The notes: generated from the sequence alone by a model not told the origin. 64,000 nt of DNA from Terrisporobacter vanillatitrophus (GCF_051148895.1 NZ_CP154625.1:1426001-1490000), one strand, 5' to 3'. Counted from the first letter of the stretch, positions 26,366-36,133 are shown. Program-made: numbers and translations.

Positions 26366-27913
26366 GTGATAAATTTGAAAGATAAACAAAAGATTATTTT
26401 GGATTATATAAAAAATAATAAATCTCAAAGAGAAATTCAAAGAGAAACTGGAATAGCTAGAGATACCATAAGAAAATATATCAAAGAGTATGAGGAAGGG
26501 CTTCGCCAAGCAGGTGAAAACCTTACGGAAACAGAAAAAGTGGATTTAATTGATGAAATAACACAGAAACCAAAATATAAATCATCACCTAGGTCAAAAA
26601 CAGCAGTAACTGAAGAGGTAATTGAAAGGATTAAATACTATCTTAAAGAGAATGAAAATAAACGACTATCAGGGCTTTCTAAACAGCAGATGAAAAAAAT
26701 AGATATATGTGATGCTCTTAATAAAGAAGGATTTAATATTAGTTATACTTCAGTAACAAATACCATAAATAAGATTGAACATAAGAAACGCGAAGCGTTC
26801 ATAAAACAAGAATACATTCCTGGTGATATAGCTGAATTTGATTTTGGTACTGTAAAACTATATATTGAGGATAATATTCTTAGAGAATATCAATTAGCCA
26901 TTTTTACATCAGCATTTGGTAATTATAGATGGGCTAAGCTATTCCCAAAGCAAGATACAGCATGCTTTTTAGAGGCTCATGCATACTTTTTTCAACATAT
27001 CCACGGTGTATTTAATACAATTGTATATGATAATACAAGGGTGGCTGTAAAAAAATTTTTAGGTCCATCAGAGAAAGAGCCTACTGATGCATTATTAAAA
27101 TTGTCTATATATTATAAATTTGATTATAGATTTTGTAATGTACGTAGTGGAAATGAAAAAGGTCATGTTGAAAAAAGTGTAGAAGTCGTTAGAAGAAAAG
27201 CATTTAGTCAAAAACTAGAGTTTAATTCTTTGGAAGAAGCAAACCTTCATCTAATGAACGTTTTAGATGAAATAAATAATAAATGTCCCTTCGGGAAAAA
27301 GAAATCTTCAAAGGAATTATTAGAAGAAGAAAGAAAAAATTTACTTCCAGAGATGCCTTTATATGAAACATCAAAAATACAAGATTGCAGAGTAAATAAG
27401 TATTCAACAATCATGATTGACTCTTGTTATTACTCTGTTCCAGACAATTATGTTGGACAACTATTAAGATGTAAGGTTTATACAAACAAAATAATTGTAT
27501 TTTATAACGAAGAAAAAGTGTGTGAATATACTAAAGTTAATGGAATGAACAAGTGGAAAATTGACATTTCACACTATATTTATACATTATATAGAAAGCC
27601 AAAGGCTCTTGTTAGTAGCGCAGCTTTTGAACAGATGGATAAAGTTCTAAAAGATATTTATAACTCTTACTTTAAGAATAAAGATAAAGAATTTATAACA
27701 GTTATAGCGTGTGTTGGTAAGTATGGAATTACACCTGTATTTAATGCAATTAAACACATACAAGAAATGTGTCCTACTGATATTAGTGTGGATAAAATAG
27801 AATATATATGTTCTTTAAAAGATGATAACAAACTAGTATATTTAGAGGATCGTAGTGATGATATTATGGCTAATTCCATAAATATGCTATCAGAATTTAA
27901 TGATTTATTATAA
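26366..27913 (+). CDS. istA: IS21-family transposase IstA
   Basis: 515 residues from a GTG (a TTG three codons in is the alternative). An N-terminal helix-turn-helix (SQREIQRETGIARDTIRKYI) precedes the DDE integrase core (YIPGDIAEFDFGTVKLYI for the first Asp, VYDNTRVAVKKFL for the second, GNEKGHVEKSVEVVRRKAF for the Glu). The C-terminal beta-barrel region is RVNKYSTIMIDSCYYSVPDN. It cuts and joins the element ends with help from IstB. Family length is normal. Confidence 0.95.
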   Translation: MINLKDKQKIILDYIKNNKSQREIQRETGIARDTIRKYIKEYEEGLRQAGENLTETEKVDLIDEITQKPKYKSSPRSKTAVTEEVIERIKYYLKENENKRLSGLSKQQMKKIDICDALNKEGFNISYTSVTNTINKIEHKKREAFIKQEYIPGDIAEFDFGTVKLYIEDNILREYQLAIFTSAFGNYRWAKLFPKQDTACFLEAHAYFFQHIHGVFNTIVYDNTRVAVKKFLGPSEKEPTDALLKLSIYYKFDYRFCNVRSGNEKGHVEKSVEVVRRKAFSQKLEFNSLEEANLHLMNVLDEINNKCPFGKKKSSKELLEEERKNLLPEMPLYETSKIQDCRVNKYSTIMIDSCYYSVPDNYVGQLLRCKVYTNKIIVFYNEEKVCEYTKVNGMNKWKIDISHYIYTLYRKPKALVSSAAFEQMDKVLKDIYNSYFKNKDKEFITVIACVGKYGITPVFNAIKHIQEMCPTDISVDKIEYICSLKDDNKLVYLEDRSDDIMANSINMLSEFNDLL

Positions 27914-27932
27914 AAATAAGGACGTGAAAAAA

Positions 27933-28700
27933 GTGAGTAATAACTCTTATATAGATGATGTTAAAAAATACGCAGAATCTCTAAAACTCAGTGTTATAAA
28001 GACAGATATAAAAGAATCTATTGAAGATGCTTTGTCAAATAATCTTCCTTATGATGAGTTTTTATTCAGATTGTTGCAGAAAGAATATGATATAAGAAAG
28101 TATAACTTAATTCAAAGTCGAATAAGGATAGCCAATTTTCCTTGCAAGAAATACCTCGAAGACATTGATATACGAGCACTTCCTAAAGATGCTCAAAATA
28201 AATTAAAACATCTAAGTAGCCTAAACTTTATAGAGGAAGGGCAAAATGTTATACTTTCTGGTAATCCTGGAACAGGCAAAACCCACATGGCTATCGCCTT
28301 GGGGATGAAAGCCTGTTTAGAAGGATATAAAGTATTTTTTACAACTGTTCCACTTTTTATTACCCAATTAAAGGAATTAAAGTCAACAAAATCCTTAAGG
28401 GCTTTTCAAAACAAGCTAATAAAATATGACTTGGTTATTTTAGATGAATTTGGATATATTTCCTCTGATAGAGAGGGAGCGGAGCTGTTGTTTACTAATA
28501 TATCCTTAAGAACAGGTCTTAAGTCTACAATATTAACAACAAATCTATCTTTTGATAGATGGAATGAAATCTTAGGAGATCCAGTTATGACTGCAGCATT
28601 AACCGATAGGTTAACTCATAAATCCTACGTGGTAAATATGAATGGAAATTCTTATAGGTTAAAAGAAACCAAAGAATGGTTAAATAGTATTTCCAATTGA
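27933..28700 (+). CDS. istB: IS21-family helper ATPase IstB
   Basis: About 255 residues from the GTG at 27933 (RBS AAGGACG). A frame starting at 27900 overlaps istA but lacks a site. This is a DnaC-like AAA+ ATPase: Walker A GNPGTGKTHMAIALG, Walker B KYDLVILDEFGY, sensor TTNLSFDRW and the C-terminal arginine region DRLTHKSYVVNM. It selects target DNA and activates IstA. Confidence 0.95.
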   Translation: MSNNSYIDDVKKYAESLKLSVIKTDIKESIEDALSNNLPYDEFLFRLLQKEYDIRKYNLIQSRIRIANFPCKKYLEDIDIRALPKDAQNKLKHLSSLNFIEEGQNVILSGNPGTGKTHMAIALGMKACLEGYKVFFTTVPLFITQLKELKSTKSLRAFQNKLIKYDLVILDEFGYISSDREGAELLFTNISLRTGLKSTILTTNLSFDRWNEILGDPVMTAALTDRLTHKSYVVNMNGNSYRLKETKEWLNSISN

Positions 28701-28789
28701 TTGTAAATTATACTACTAAAAAAATTATTCATGCTGGGGTGGTAGAATTTTTAATTGTGATTTGGTATGAATTCTAAGTATAAAAAACA

Positions 28790-30163
28790 AAATGGCTTAA
28801 TAGCCCTTTCAGCCGCATTATTATCTATTTCCAATGCTCCATCCTCAAGTACTCTTCTCATTCCAGGTAAAACTTTTTTACTATATTCTAGAGCTTTCCC
28901 TAACGGGCTTTTAGGCAATGCATCTTCAATTTCATCTGATACATATTTTTCAAATTTATGTAAAATGGATGATAACTTTTCTTTTCTATATTTATATCTA
29001 ATTTTGAAGAAATCTTCATCTTCACCATAATCTTTTCTCAAGTCTTTTTCTAATTTATATATTTCCTCACAATAATTAAACCCTATGATTGCACGTGATT
29101 TTTTCAAGGCTTCATTATTTAGGGTTGATACGATATCATAATATTTTCTTCGGATATGCGCTAAACAATAAAGTCGTTTAGCATCACTGACGCTATTGTA
29201 TCCGTTATATCCGTCTGTCTGAAGAAATCCAGAATAACCATTCAAAAATGATTTTGGATAAGAACTAGATCTAGTTTTCTGATATTCATATAAAATAATA
29301 GAGTTATCATTTCCTCCTGTTTTATATAACCACATATAACATTTAGATCTTGATTCTTTTCCCTTTGCATCAATTACCACCAAGCTCGTTTCATCAGCTT
29401 GTATATAATTTGATTTTAATAATTCCTCTTTCATTAAATCATATACAACTTGAAATTCCTTAGCAGAACTTATTATCCAGTTAGACAAGGTTTGCCTAGA
29501 TAGATTAGCCCCTAACATCTTGAAATAATTTTCTTGTCTATATAATGGAAGTGAATATAAATATTTAAGACATATAGCATGAGCTACTATTTCATTAGAT
29601 GCCATGCTTTTATGTAAAAAAGTTTTTGGTGTTTTAGCACAAACTATATTTGCTTCTCCTGTTTTTTCTTCACATGATTTACAAGCATAGCTGTATGTTA
29701 TATGCTTTTCAACATAAAGTTTCGCGGGTTCATACTTTAGAATATCTTTTTCTTTTTTTCCTATCTCAACTAAAGTCGAATGACATTCATTACAAATGGC
29801 TTCGCCTTCCTCAAGTCTATGTTCTATTACAACTACTTCTAAATTAGATAAATTCTCTTTTTTACCTATATTTGAAGTTGATTTTTTTCGAGTATAAGTT
29901 ATTTCCTCTATTTCAGGCTCAGCTACTTTTAAGTCACTTTCTTTTTCAGCCTCATTAAATAGAGATAATTGGTTTGAATCTACTTGCTCACTAGATTTCC
30001 CAAATATCTTCTTATTTTTATTTAAAATATGACCTTTTAAAATTTCTACCTCTTTTTTCAAACTATCTATTTCTTTATCTTTAGATTCAATCTCATTTTC
30101 CATTTTAGTAATTAATTTTTTTGTATTCTCATCCAATTCTTTTTCTAAAACTATATCCTGCAT
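28790..30163 (-). pseudogene. tnpC: 5' part of the split IS66 transposase TnpC
   Basis: About 458 codons up to AERAIKPF. A coiled-coil N-terminus (ENEIESKDKEIDSLKKEVEI) is followed by a Cys-rich zinc motif (CNECHSTLVEIG, YACKSC). The DDE core has YIQADETSLVVID, FLQTDGYNGYNSV and EIDNNAAERAIKPF. Beyond 28790 the frame reads 13 codons into IS21 sequence and stops, losing the C-terminal domain found at 26004-26243. The transposase is therefore inactive. Confidence 0.93.
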
Positions 30164-30253
30164 ATTATAACCCCTTATATTCTTAAATATAATATAATTG
30201 TACTATAAAATCGTTGAAAATTCAGTTATTTAGGAGTATTTTGATCATTCTAT

Positions 30254-30604
30254 TTAGTATGTATTTTTCTGAATTACAGGCTTAAATTTGGAAGATGTTC
30301 TAACTTCATATCCTTTAAGAAGCCAACTTAATTCTTCTTTATTTACTGTTAATGCTTCTTCTTTAGTCATAGGCCATTTTAATTTATTGTTTTCAATTCT
30401 GTGATAGTATAACCAAAATCCTTCGTCAAAGTGGAGGATTTTCAGTCTATTTTGTTGTCTATTACAAAAAACAAATAATGCCTTTTCAAAAGGATCTAGT
30501 TTTAATTGGTTTTGTACTGCAATTACTAAGCCATCAATGCTTTTTCTCAAATCTGTTACTCCACATGCTAGATATACTTTATCAACTTCATTTAGATTTA
30601 ACAT
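30254..30604 (-). CDS. tnpB: IS66 accessory protein TnpB
   Basis: 116 residues: VYLACGVTDLRKSIDGLVIA and then FEKALFVFCNRQQNRLKILH, the IS66 Orf2 signature, with FDEGFWLYYHRIEN. It is needed for IS66 transposition, though its biochemical role is unclear. It overlaps tnpA by seven bases. It is not related to the RNA-guided TnpB nucleases of IS200/IS605 despite the shared name. Confidence 0.95.
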   Translation of the reverse strand: MLNLNEVDKVYLACGVTDLRKSIDGLVIAVQNQLKLDPFEKALFVFCNRQQNRLKILHFDEGFWLYYHRIENNKLKWPMTKEEALTVNKEELSWLLKGYEVRTSSKFKPVIQKNTY

Positions 30605-30939
30605 GAATTTGAAAGCTCCTTTATTATTGTAGTTAAAAGCGTAGCTTCGCTAGGTGGAATATGAATAGTTACATTGTTTATTTCAATTTTTATATAACTA
30701 GAAAGAGTATCTACTTCTTTAGTAGTTATTGGGGTAGCTACTTTAACTAATTCCACCTCACAAAAAGTAGATGCTACAGGTTGCTGAACCTTTCTTTTTC
30801 TATGATAATAGAATTGACTTTTAGAGATTTTATTTTCTTCACAGAAATTTGTGACAGAACCGTCATATGAGTTGAATTTTTCAAGTATTTCAGCCCATTG
30901 ATCTGGGCTATTTTTTACATACATAAGGTTAGCCTCCAT
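30598..30939 (-). CDS. tnpA: IS66 accessory protein TnpA
   Basis: 113 residues, with the helix-turn-helix WAEILEKFNSYDGSVTNFCE then ENKISKSQFYYHRKRK, typical of IS66 Orf1. The C-terminal IKIEINNVTIHIPPSEATL strand is also conserved. It is the first gene of the IS66 operon, about 70 bases inside the right terminal repeat. Confidence 0.93.
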   Translation of the reverse strand: MEANLMYVKNSPDQWAEILEKFNSYDGSVTNFCEENKISKSQFYYHRKRKVQQPVASTFCEVELVKVATPITTKEVDTLSSYIKIEINNVTIHIPPSEATLLTTIIKELSNSC

Positions 30940-31128
30940 ATTTAATATTTTATATTTATATTTTAGCTAACCTTTTACTTGTAATATAGGTAGAAATTCT
31001 TTTACGCTTACAAATAAAGAAAAAAATAATAAAACATATGTATAGAAACTAAAAAGGATGTCCATAATTAAAATATCCTAATTAAAATTTCTTTGTTCAT
31101 AGATTCATTACTTTTTTTCATATACTAC

Positions 31129-31164
31129 AAAAATAGCCTGGATAGCGGAAACCAGGCTATTTTT
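31129..31164. terminator. Bidirectional terminator after the ABC-3C genes
   Basis: AAAAATAGCCTGG pairs with CCAGGCTATTTTT across ATAGCGGAAA. It ends the minus-strand operon that finishes at 31190. Confidence 0.85.
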
Positions 31165-31189
31165 GTGTTTAAAAATTATGTTATAGTAT

Positions 31190-32281
31190 TTAACATCCAC
31201 AAATTTCACAATTATCAGAAAACCTAATCACATTCACACTCTCATAGTCCACCCCAGGAATAGTATTTTCAACAATAATAGCTTGTCCATCATGTTGATG
31301 ACTTACCAAATACTGAAACAAAGCATCATCTAAAGCCCTACCTTCTTCCTTTCCTTCAAGTGACAAAGCAGAAGAATCTATAATAAGAAAACCAGGATAA
31401 AACTTTCCATTTTCCAGTAAGTATTTCTTTAGTTTATTTATTTCAGGTTTAAGTTTTGAGTTTATAAGAGATTCCACTTCATTACGCTTTTTAGTTAATT
31501 TGAAACTTTTTTTCTGCAAATTATTTAGCTCACAAATTAAGTCGCTTTCAGCATAGTCTAGTTCTTTTACTTTATGTAGAAGGTCGTTTACCTTATCTTT
31601 TGATGATTCATCTTCCACCATAAATATAAGACTTTTTATATCTGACGTGTATTGGCTACGTAAATTATCGTGGCGTCTGGCAAGTATGCTACACTGTGTC
31701 AGCTCATCATTTAATTTGTAAATTTCTTGTGATAAGTTTTTACTTTTTATAGTAGCTGCTGTAATTTCTCTTTCTTTTTCATTTATTTTACTTAAAATAA
31801 AATGAATTTTTTTCCCTTCCTCCAATTCAAAATTTTGAACAAGATCCTCGTCTAAAGCAGATTCCACCACACTTGGCTCAAAGGCATCTCCTTGTCCGTA
31901 GGAGGAAGGAGTGTATATTTCCATTAGTTTTAGAAATAAGTCTCCAATATATAGATTGGATTTTGTTATGCTGTATTTACCAGATTCAATTTGTGAATTA
32001 AGACTTGTTACATAAATATGATTTTCGTCAAAGTGACGTTTAAGAAAAATAGGTCCATTATTAGTTGCAATTTCCATATTCAATGCGTCATAATTTGAGT
32101 TTCTGTTTAGGAAAAAGTCTTTATTATCACAGCCCAATATAAAATTTATACATTCTAAAATACAGTTTTTTTCTGAGTCTGATGGACAACATATAATGTT
32201 AAGGTTATTTGTAAATTCTATGGATGAGGTTTCTACGTTATTTCCACTTAAATACAATTTTTTTACATAAAAATTAGACAA
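31190..32281 (-). CDS. Degenerate ABC/RecF-like ATPase of an ABC-three-component (ABC-3C) system
   Basis: 363 residues from a TTG that follows a short ORF directly (RBS AAGGAGGAT). The start resembles ABC-3C/RecN-type ATPases (VKKLYLSGNNVETSSIEFTN, then LNIICCPSDSEKNCILECIN). Where active members have GPSDTGKS, this one has CPSDSEKN: only the lysine of the P-loop is left. A coiled coil (about 160-290) and a terminal FYPGFLIIDSSALSLE strand, in the position of Walker B/D-loop, follow. It is shorter than I would expect for the family. It is probably unable to bind ATP normally. Identification rests on overall resemblance and on the neighbouring gene. Confidence 0.55.
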   Translation of the reverse strand: MSNFYVKKLYLSGNNVETSSIEFTNNLNIICCPSDSEKNCILECINFILGCDNKDFFLNRNSNYDALNMEIATNNGPIFLKRHFDENHIYVTSLNSQIESGKYSITKSNLYIGDLFLKLMEIYTPSSYGQGDAFEPSVVESALDEDLVQNFELEEGKKIHFILSKINEKEREITAATIKSKNLSQEIYKLNDELTQCSILARRHDNLRSQYTSDIKSLIFMVEDESSKDKVNDLLHKVKELDYAESDLICELNNLQKKSFKLTKKRNEVESLINSKLKPEINKLKKYLLENGKFYPGFLIIDSSALSLEGKEEGRALDDALFQYLVSHQHDGQAIIVENTIPGVDYESVNVIRFSDNCEICGC

Positions 32282-32344
32282 TTACTTATCCTCCTTGTTA
32301 AACAAAAGTGATTCTTCAAAAGTTGAGTGAAATATATTATTCAT
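32282..32344 (-). pseudogene. Remnant of an ABC-3C middle-component gene
   Basis: An ATGA-type overlap with the preceding gene opens a 20-codon frame, MNNIFHSTFEESLLFN..., that stops right before the ATPase start. The opening resembles the start of ABC-3C middle components (MN-IFNSPFE-SLR-type). Its position between effector and ATPase is where that gene belongs. The rest appears deleted. Confidence 0.45.
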
Positions 32345-33356
32345 CTTTATACACCCATGTTATTTCCTTGTCATTTACTAATATATGACAAAGGCCTTTC
32401 TTTGCAATAATACTAATTAAGCCGGGAATTTTAGTAAGTTTTGACTGACTAAGTTGAATAGTTGTAACATGTTTCATCACTTCGTTTAAACGTTTAAATC
32501 CATTTTCGTAATCATCTTCATAAATATCAATAATTCCAGCAAGAGTTTCTGATTTTAGTATATTAAATTCCTCATCACAAAATATATCCATTATTAATTG
32601 GCTGATAGACTTTGCTGCATAGTAGTATTCACGTTGTCTTTCAAAGTTTTTATGATATTTTGGATATTTTTTTAGATCTTCTGTTGAAATTTCCAAAACA
32701 CCTTCTTTATCTGCATAAGCAGCAAGTAGCTCCATGGTGTATGTGGTTTCGTGATCTTCTATATGGCCTGGCGGGGTCAGTTTCTTCGGTGATGGAAATT
32801 TATTATATATTTCATTTAATTTCTTCAAATCATCGTCACTTAATTTGTTTAAATCATCGTCATTTAATTTGTCCAAATTCTCTTCTCTTAAAGAATCTGT
32901 AGTTGATTTATTTATACCTTTTTGCAGTGCATATAAAAAAGTATCCGATAGGAATTTTCCGATTTCATTAGCTTCATATGATTTTATTAAGTTGTTTTTT
33001 GTATGATTAGACATGGTTACATCCTTTTCTATTAGTTCTAATAGAGTAGAGTAGGTGTCCAGTTCTTTTTGAGGACTAAGTGCATTTATAACTTCTTTCT
33101 CAAAATAACCCTCAGATTTGGCAATAATTTTTGGACAGGATGCGGCTTTTTTTATGGTGACTGGTATATCCGTATGCTCATTAATCCATTTGTGAACGTA
33201 ATAGTTGCTTATGTTGTATTGTTCCCCTTCTTTGTTTAAAACTTCTTCATCATTTACAATAAAATTCAGTAATAGCTTTGTTACTTCAATATTTGTGGCT
33301 TTACACATGCCTTCTTTTATAGTTTTTGCATAAGTAGCAAAATTCAAAGTGTCCAT
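32337..33356 (-). CDS. ABC-3C effector-like protein with conserved C-terminal domain
   Basis: 339 residues from the ATG at 33356 (RBS GGAGGGGG). The C-terminal about 120 residues (YHKNFERQREYYYAAKSIS, AGIIDIYEDDYENGFKRLNE, VMKHVTTIQLSQSKLTKIPG, KKGLCHILVNDKEITWV) look like the CTD that couples effectors to ABC-3C systems. The N-terminal part is an unassigned helical domain with no nuclease motif that I can see. An internal LNDDDLNKLSDDDLKKLNE repeat comes from a short DNA duplication near 32820-32870. The family is proposed to serve in anti-phage conflict, from comparative genomics. Assignment is from memory of the domain, so moderate. Confidence 0.55.
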   Translation of the reverse strand: MDTLNFATYAKTIKEGMCKATNIEVTKLLLNFIVNDEEVLNKEGEQYNISNYYVHKWINEHTDIPVTIKKAASCPKIIAKSEGYFEKEVINALSPQKELDTYSTLLELIEKDVTMSNHTKNNLIKSYEANEIGKFLSDTFLYALQKGINKSTTDSLREENLDKLNDDDLNKLSDDDLKKLNEIYNKFPSPKKLTPPGHIEDHETTYTMELLAAYADKEGVLEISTEDLKKYPKYHKNFERQREYYYAAKSISQLIMDIFCDEEFNILKSETLAGIIDIYEDDYENGFKRLNEVMKHVTTIQLSQSKLTKIPGLISIIAKKGLCHILVNDKEITWVYKDE

Positions 33357-33637
33357 AGGTCCCCCTCCTATAATCATTTAAATTTTATCCCCATTTTACC
33401 CCCATTTTGTGCCGATTACTTATTTGGAAATTAGTTTTACTATTTAAGTATAAAAGTTGTAAAAAAATAATTCAATAAATAAATTTCTACAATATGGATT
33501 ATATCAAGATAATATGAATTATAGCAAGATTTTTATCATTTCAACAGAAATTTTGTTTGATTTTATAGAACTTTTGTTTATAACGACTTTTATAAAATAA
33601 ATCTCAGTGTATGAGAAAAATTAAGGGAGGATTAATT

Positions 33638-34180
33638 ATGAGTAAAAACACAAATTTAAGAAAGGTGATTGTGCCATGTAGGTTTTCTTATCTACATTGT
33701 TTTGAGCCTAATTTTGCAAGTGAGTATGGAGAAAAGTATTCTGTATCAGCCATTATACCAAAAAGCGATATTAAAACAATTGAATCAATTATGAAGGCAA
33801 TTGACCAAGCAAAGAAGGACTACGCTGATAAATGGAATGGGAAAATTCCAAGTAATTTAAAAATACCTCTTAGAGATGGTGATTTGGAGCGTGTAAATGA
33901 TGAGGCTTATAGAGGATGTTATTTTTTTAATGCAAACAGCAAGAGAAAGCCTGAAGTTGTAGATAAAAAGGTGCAACCTGTTTTGGAGAAAGAGGAAGTT
34001 TACTCTGGTTGCTATGGTCGTATTAGTGTTACTTTCTATGGTTATAACGCAGATGGAAATGTGGGTATAGGAGCAAGTCTGGGCAATATTCAAAAGATAA
34101 AAGATGGTGAGCCCCTGGGTGAGAGAGTAAGCGCCAGGGATGAGTTTGGTGAAGTTAGTGAAGAAGATTTCCTAAGCTAA
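33638..34180 (+). CDS. DUF2815 phage protein (putative single-strand DNA-binding protein)
   Basis: About 180 residues starting MSKNTNLRKVIVPCRFSYLH. A longer frame from 33611 lacks a ribosome site, whereas GGGAGG precedes this ATG. It contains the DUF2815 hallmarks SYLHCFEPN, KYSVSAIIPKSD, LRDGDLERVNDEAYRGCYFF and GCYGRISVTFYGYN. In phages of Firmicutes this gene sits before the polA-type polymerase and is considered an ssDNA-binding replication protein. The C-terminus is acidic (DEFGEVSEEDFLS), as in SSBs. It is divergent from the ABC-3C genes. Confidence 0.88.
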   Translation: MSKNTNLRKVIVPCRFSYLHCFEPNFASEYGEKYSVSAIIPKSDIKTIESIMKAIDQAKKDYADKWNGKIPSNLKIPLRDGDLERVNDEAYRGCYFFNANSKRKPEVVDKKVQPVLEKEEVYSGCYGRISVTFYGYNADGNVGIGASLGNIQKIKDGEPLGERVSARDEFGEVSEEDFLS

Positions 34181-34195
34181 AGGTAGGAGGAAAAA

Positions 34196-36133
34196 GTGGA
34201 TATTTTATCAATTGATATAGAAACATTTTCCAAGGTGAATTTATCAAAATGTGGTGTTTATGCTTATAGTGACTGTGACAGTTTTGAGATTTTGCTTTTT
34301 GCTTATGCTTTTAACAATGAACAGGTGAAAATTGTGGACTTGGCAAATGGAGAAAAGTTGCCAGAGAAAGTTGTTAATGCACTGGAAGATGAAAAAATTA
34401 TAAAAACTGCTTTTAATGCTGTATTTGAAAGAACTTGTATCTCCAAATATCTGGGCATAGGCCTTTCACCACAGTCTTGGCTTTGTACTCAAGTTCAATC
34501 AGCTATTTTAGCTTTGCCACCATCATTGGAAAGTGTGGGAGAAATTTTAAATATAAAAAGTAAAAAAATGAAGGAAGGTAAAGATTTAATAAAATTTTTC
34601 ACCATGCCTTGCAAACCTACTAAAAATAACAATTATAAAGAAAGAAATCTGCCATCACATGCACCAGAGAAGTGGGAAATTTTTAAAGAATATTGCATAA
34701 GAGATATAATTTGTGAAAGGGAGATTAGAGAAAGACTTAGTAAGTTCCTCATTAGTAAAAGTGAAATGGAAATTTATAAAATAGATCAGGAGATAAACGA
34801 CAGAGGCATACTTGTTGATACAAATTTTGTAAATAAAGCCATAGAATGCGATTTAAAATACAAAGAAAAAATAATCTCCAAACTTTATAAATTAACAAAA
34901 ATAGAAAATCCCAACTCCATATTACAAATGAAAAACTGGCTAAATGACCAAGGAATTAAGACTGATAATTTGGACAAGAAATCAGTAAAAAAGTTAATAA
35001 AAAAAAGTGAAGGTGAAGTAAAAGAAGTTTTAAAACTTAGACAATTAATGAGCAAAACTTCTGTAAAAAAGTATGAAGCCATGAAAAGATGTATTTCCAA
35101 AGACAGCAGAGTTCACGGTTTGTTTCAGTTTTATGGAGCTACTCGCACAGGCAGATGGGCGGGAAGACTTGTTCAAGTGCAAAACCTTCCACAAAATCAT
35201 ATAAAAGACTTAAGTTTAGCAAGACATATGGTGAAAAGTGGAGAATATGAAAAGCTGGAACTTTTAGAAGAAACCACACCCAACATACTGTCTCAACTTA
35301 TAAGAACAGCCTTTGTACCAAGAGAGGGCTATGAGTTTGTAGTGGCAGATTTCAGTTCCATTGAGGCAAGGGTTTTGGCTTGGATTAGCAATGAACAGTG
35401 GAGAATAAAAGTTTTTGAAAGTCATGGAAAAATATACGAAGCATCAGCAGCAGAGATTTTTAACGTACCCATAAATGAAGTTACAAAAGGAAGCAGTCTA
35501 AGGCAAAAAGGTAAAATCGCCGAGTTAGCTCTGGGCTATGGTGGATCAGTGGGAGCATTGACAATTATGGGCGCCTTGGATATGGGTTTAGAAGAAGAAG
35601 AATTATTACCCCTAGTGCAAAAATGGAGAAAAGTAAATTCTCATATTACTAGATTTTGGTGGCATGTGGGAGATGCAGCCATAAGAGTAGTAAAAGAAAA
35701 GATATCAGTTAATGTGGGGAAAATTACTTTCTCCTATGAAAGTGGAATGCTTTTTATAAAACTTCCCAGTGGTAGAAAACTAGCTTATGCAAAACCAAGA
35801 ATGGAAAAAAACAAGTTTGGCACATACTCCTTAACTTATGAAGGCATAGGAGAACAGAAAAAGTGGACAAGAATTGAAACCTATGGACCAAAACTAGTTG
35901 AAAACATAGTCCAAGGAATAAGCAGAGATATTTTGGCTTATGCCATGTTAAACCTGAGAGATAAAGGATTGGACATTGTTATGCATGTTCACGATGAGGT
36001 GGTTTTGGAAGTGAAAAAGAATGAGAGAACAGTGGATGAAATATGTGACATAATGACCATGGTTCCAACTTGGGCAGAAAAACTACCGTTGAGAGCAGAA
36101 GGTTATAAATGTGACTTTTATAAAAAGGAATAA
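34196..36133 (+). CDS. Phage DNA polymerase I-type (family A) with 3'-5' exonuclease
   Basis: 645 residues from GTG 34196 (RBS GGTAGGAGG). The exonuclease domain starts ILSIDIETFSKVNLSKCGVY (Asp-Glu pair). The polymerase core shows motif A VVADFSSIEARVLAWI, motif B RQKGKIAELALGYGGSVGAL (O-helix, modified as in phage enzymes) and motif C IVMHVHDEVVLEVKK. It copies phage or plasmid DNA. It is one unit with DUF2815 and the VirE-type protein. This replication module is common in clostridial prophages and in integrated remnants. Confidence 0.95.
   Translation: MDILSIDIETFSKVNLSKCGVYAYSDCDSFEILLFAYAFNNEQVKIVDLANGEKLPEKVVNALEDEKIIKTAFNAVFERTCISKYLGIGLSPQSWLCTQVQSAILALPPSLESVGEILNIKSKKMKEGKDLIKFFTMPCKPTKNNNYKERNLPSHAPEKWEIFKEYCIRDIICEREIRERLSKFLISKSEMEIYKIDQEINDRGILVDTNFVNKAIECDLKYKEKIISKLYKLTKIENPNSILQMKNWLNDQGIKTDNLDKKSVKKLIKKSEGEVKEVLKLRQLMSKTSVKKYEAMKRCISKDSRVHGLFQFYGATRTGRWAGRLVQVQNLPQNHIKDLSLARHMVKSGEYEKLELLEETTPNILSQLIRTAFVPREGYEFVVADFSSIEARVLAWISNEQWRIKVFESHGKIYEASAAEIFNVPINEVTKGSSLRQKGKIAELALGYGGSVGALTIMGALDMGLEEEELLPLVQKWRKVNSHITRFWWHVGDAAIRVVKEKISVNVGKITFSYESGMLFIKLPSGRKLAYAKPRMEKNKFGTYSLTYEGIGEQKKWTRIETYGPKLVENIVQGISRDILAYAMLNLRDKGLDIVMHVHDEVVLEVKKNERTVDEICDIMTMVPTWAEKLPLRAEGYKCDFYKKE

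Larger units (their letters stand above)
26244..28789 (+). mobile_element. IS21-family insertion sequence nested in IS66
   Basis: 2546 bp from TGTTTAGTAC to ...TAAAAAACA, with TG/CA tips and a 6-base duplication AAATGG (26238-26243 and 28790-28795). The inner parts of the terminal inverted repeats match well: ATTAATTAAAAATTCTTCC on the left against CACAATTAAAAATTCTACC on the inverted right end. It contains istA and istB in overlapping frames. The two genes look intact, so it may still be active. Confidence 0.93.
25925..31011 (-). mobile_element. IS66-family element, split by a nested IS21 element
   Basis: The perfect 14-base terminal inverted repeat GTAAGCGTAAAAGA lies at 25925 and, inverted, at the right end finishing at 31011. 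The element is flanked by the 8-base target duplication AAATAAAG (25917-25924 and 31012-31019), the size typical for IS66. It carries tnpA, tnpB and tnpC on the minus strand. tnpC is interrupted by a complete IS21 element. Removing the insert leaves about 2.5 kb, normal for the family. A hairpin at 25958-26000 lies between the end of tnpC and the left terminus. Confidence 0.92.

Noticed and set aside
30254..30604. TnpB as an RNA-guided nuclease (IS200/IS605 type)
   Set aside because: The protein is the unrelated IS66 Orf2. It is only 116 residues and has no RuvC motifs.
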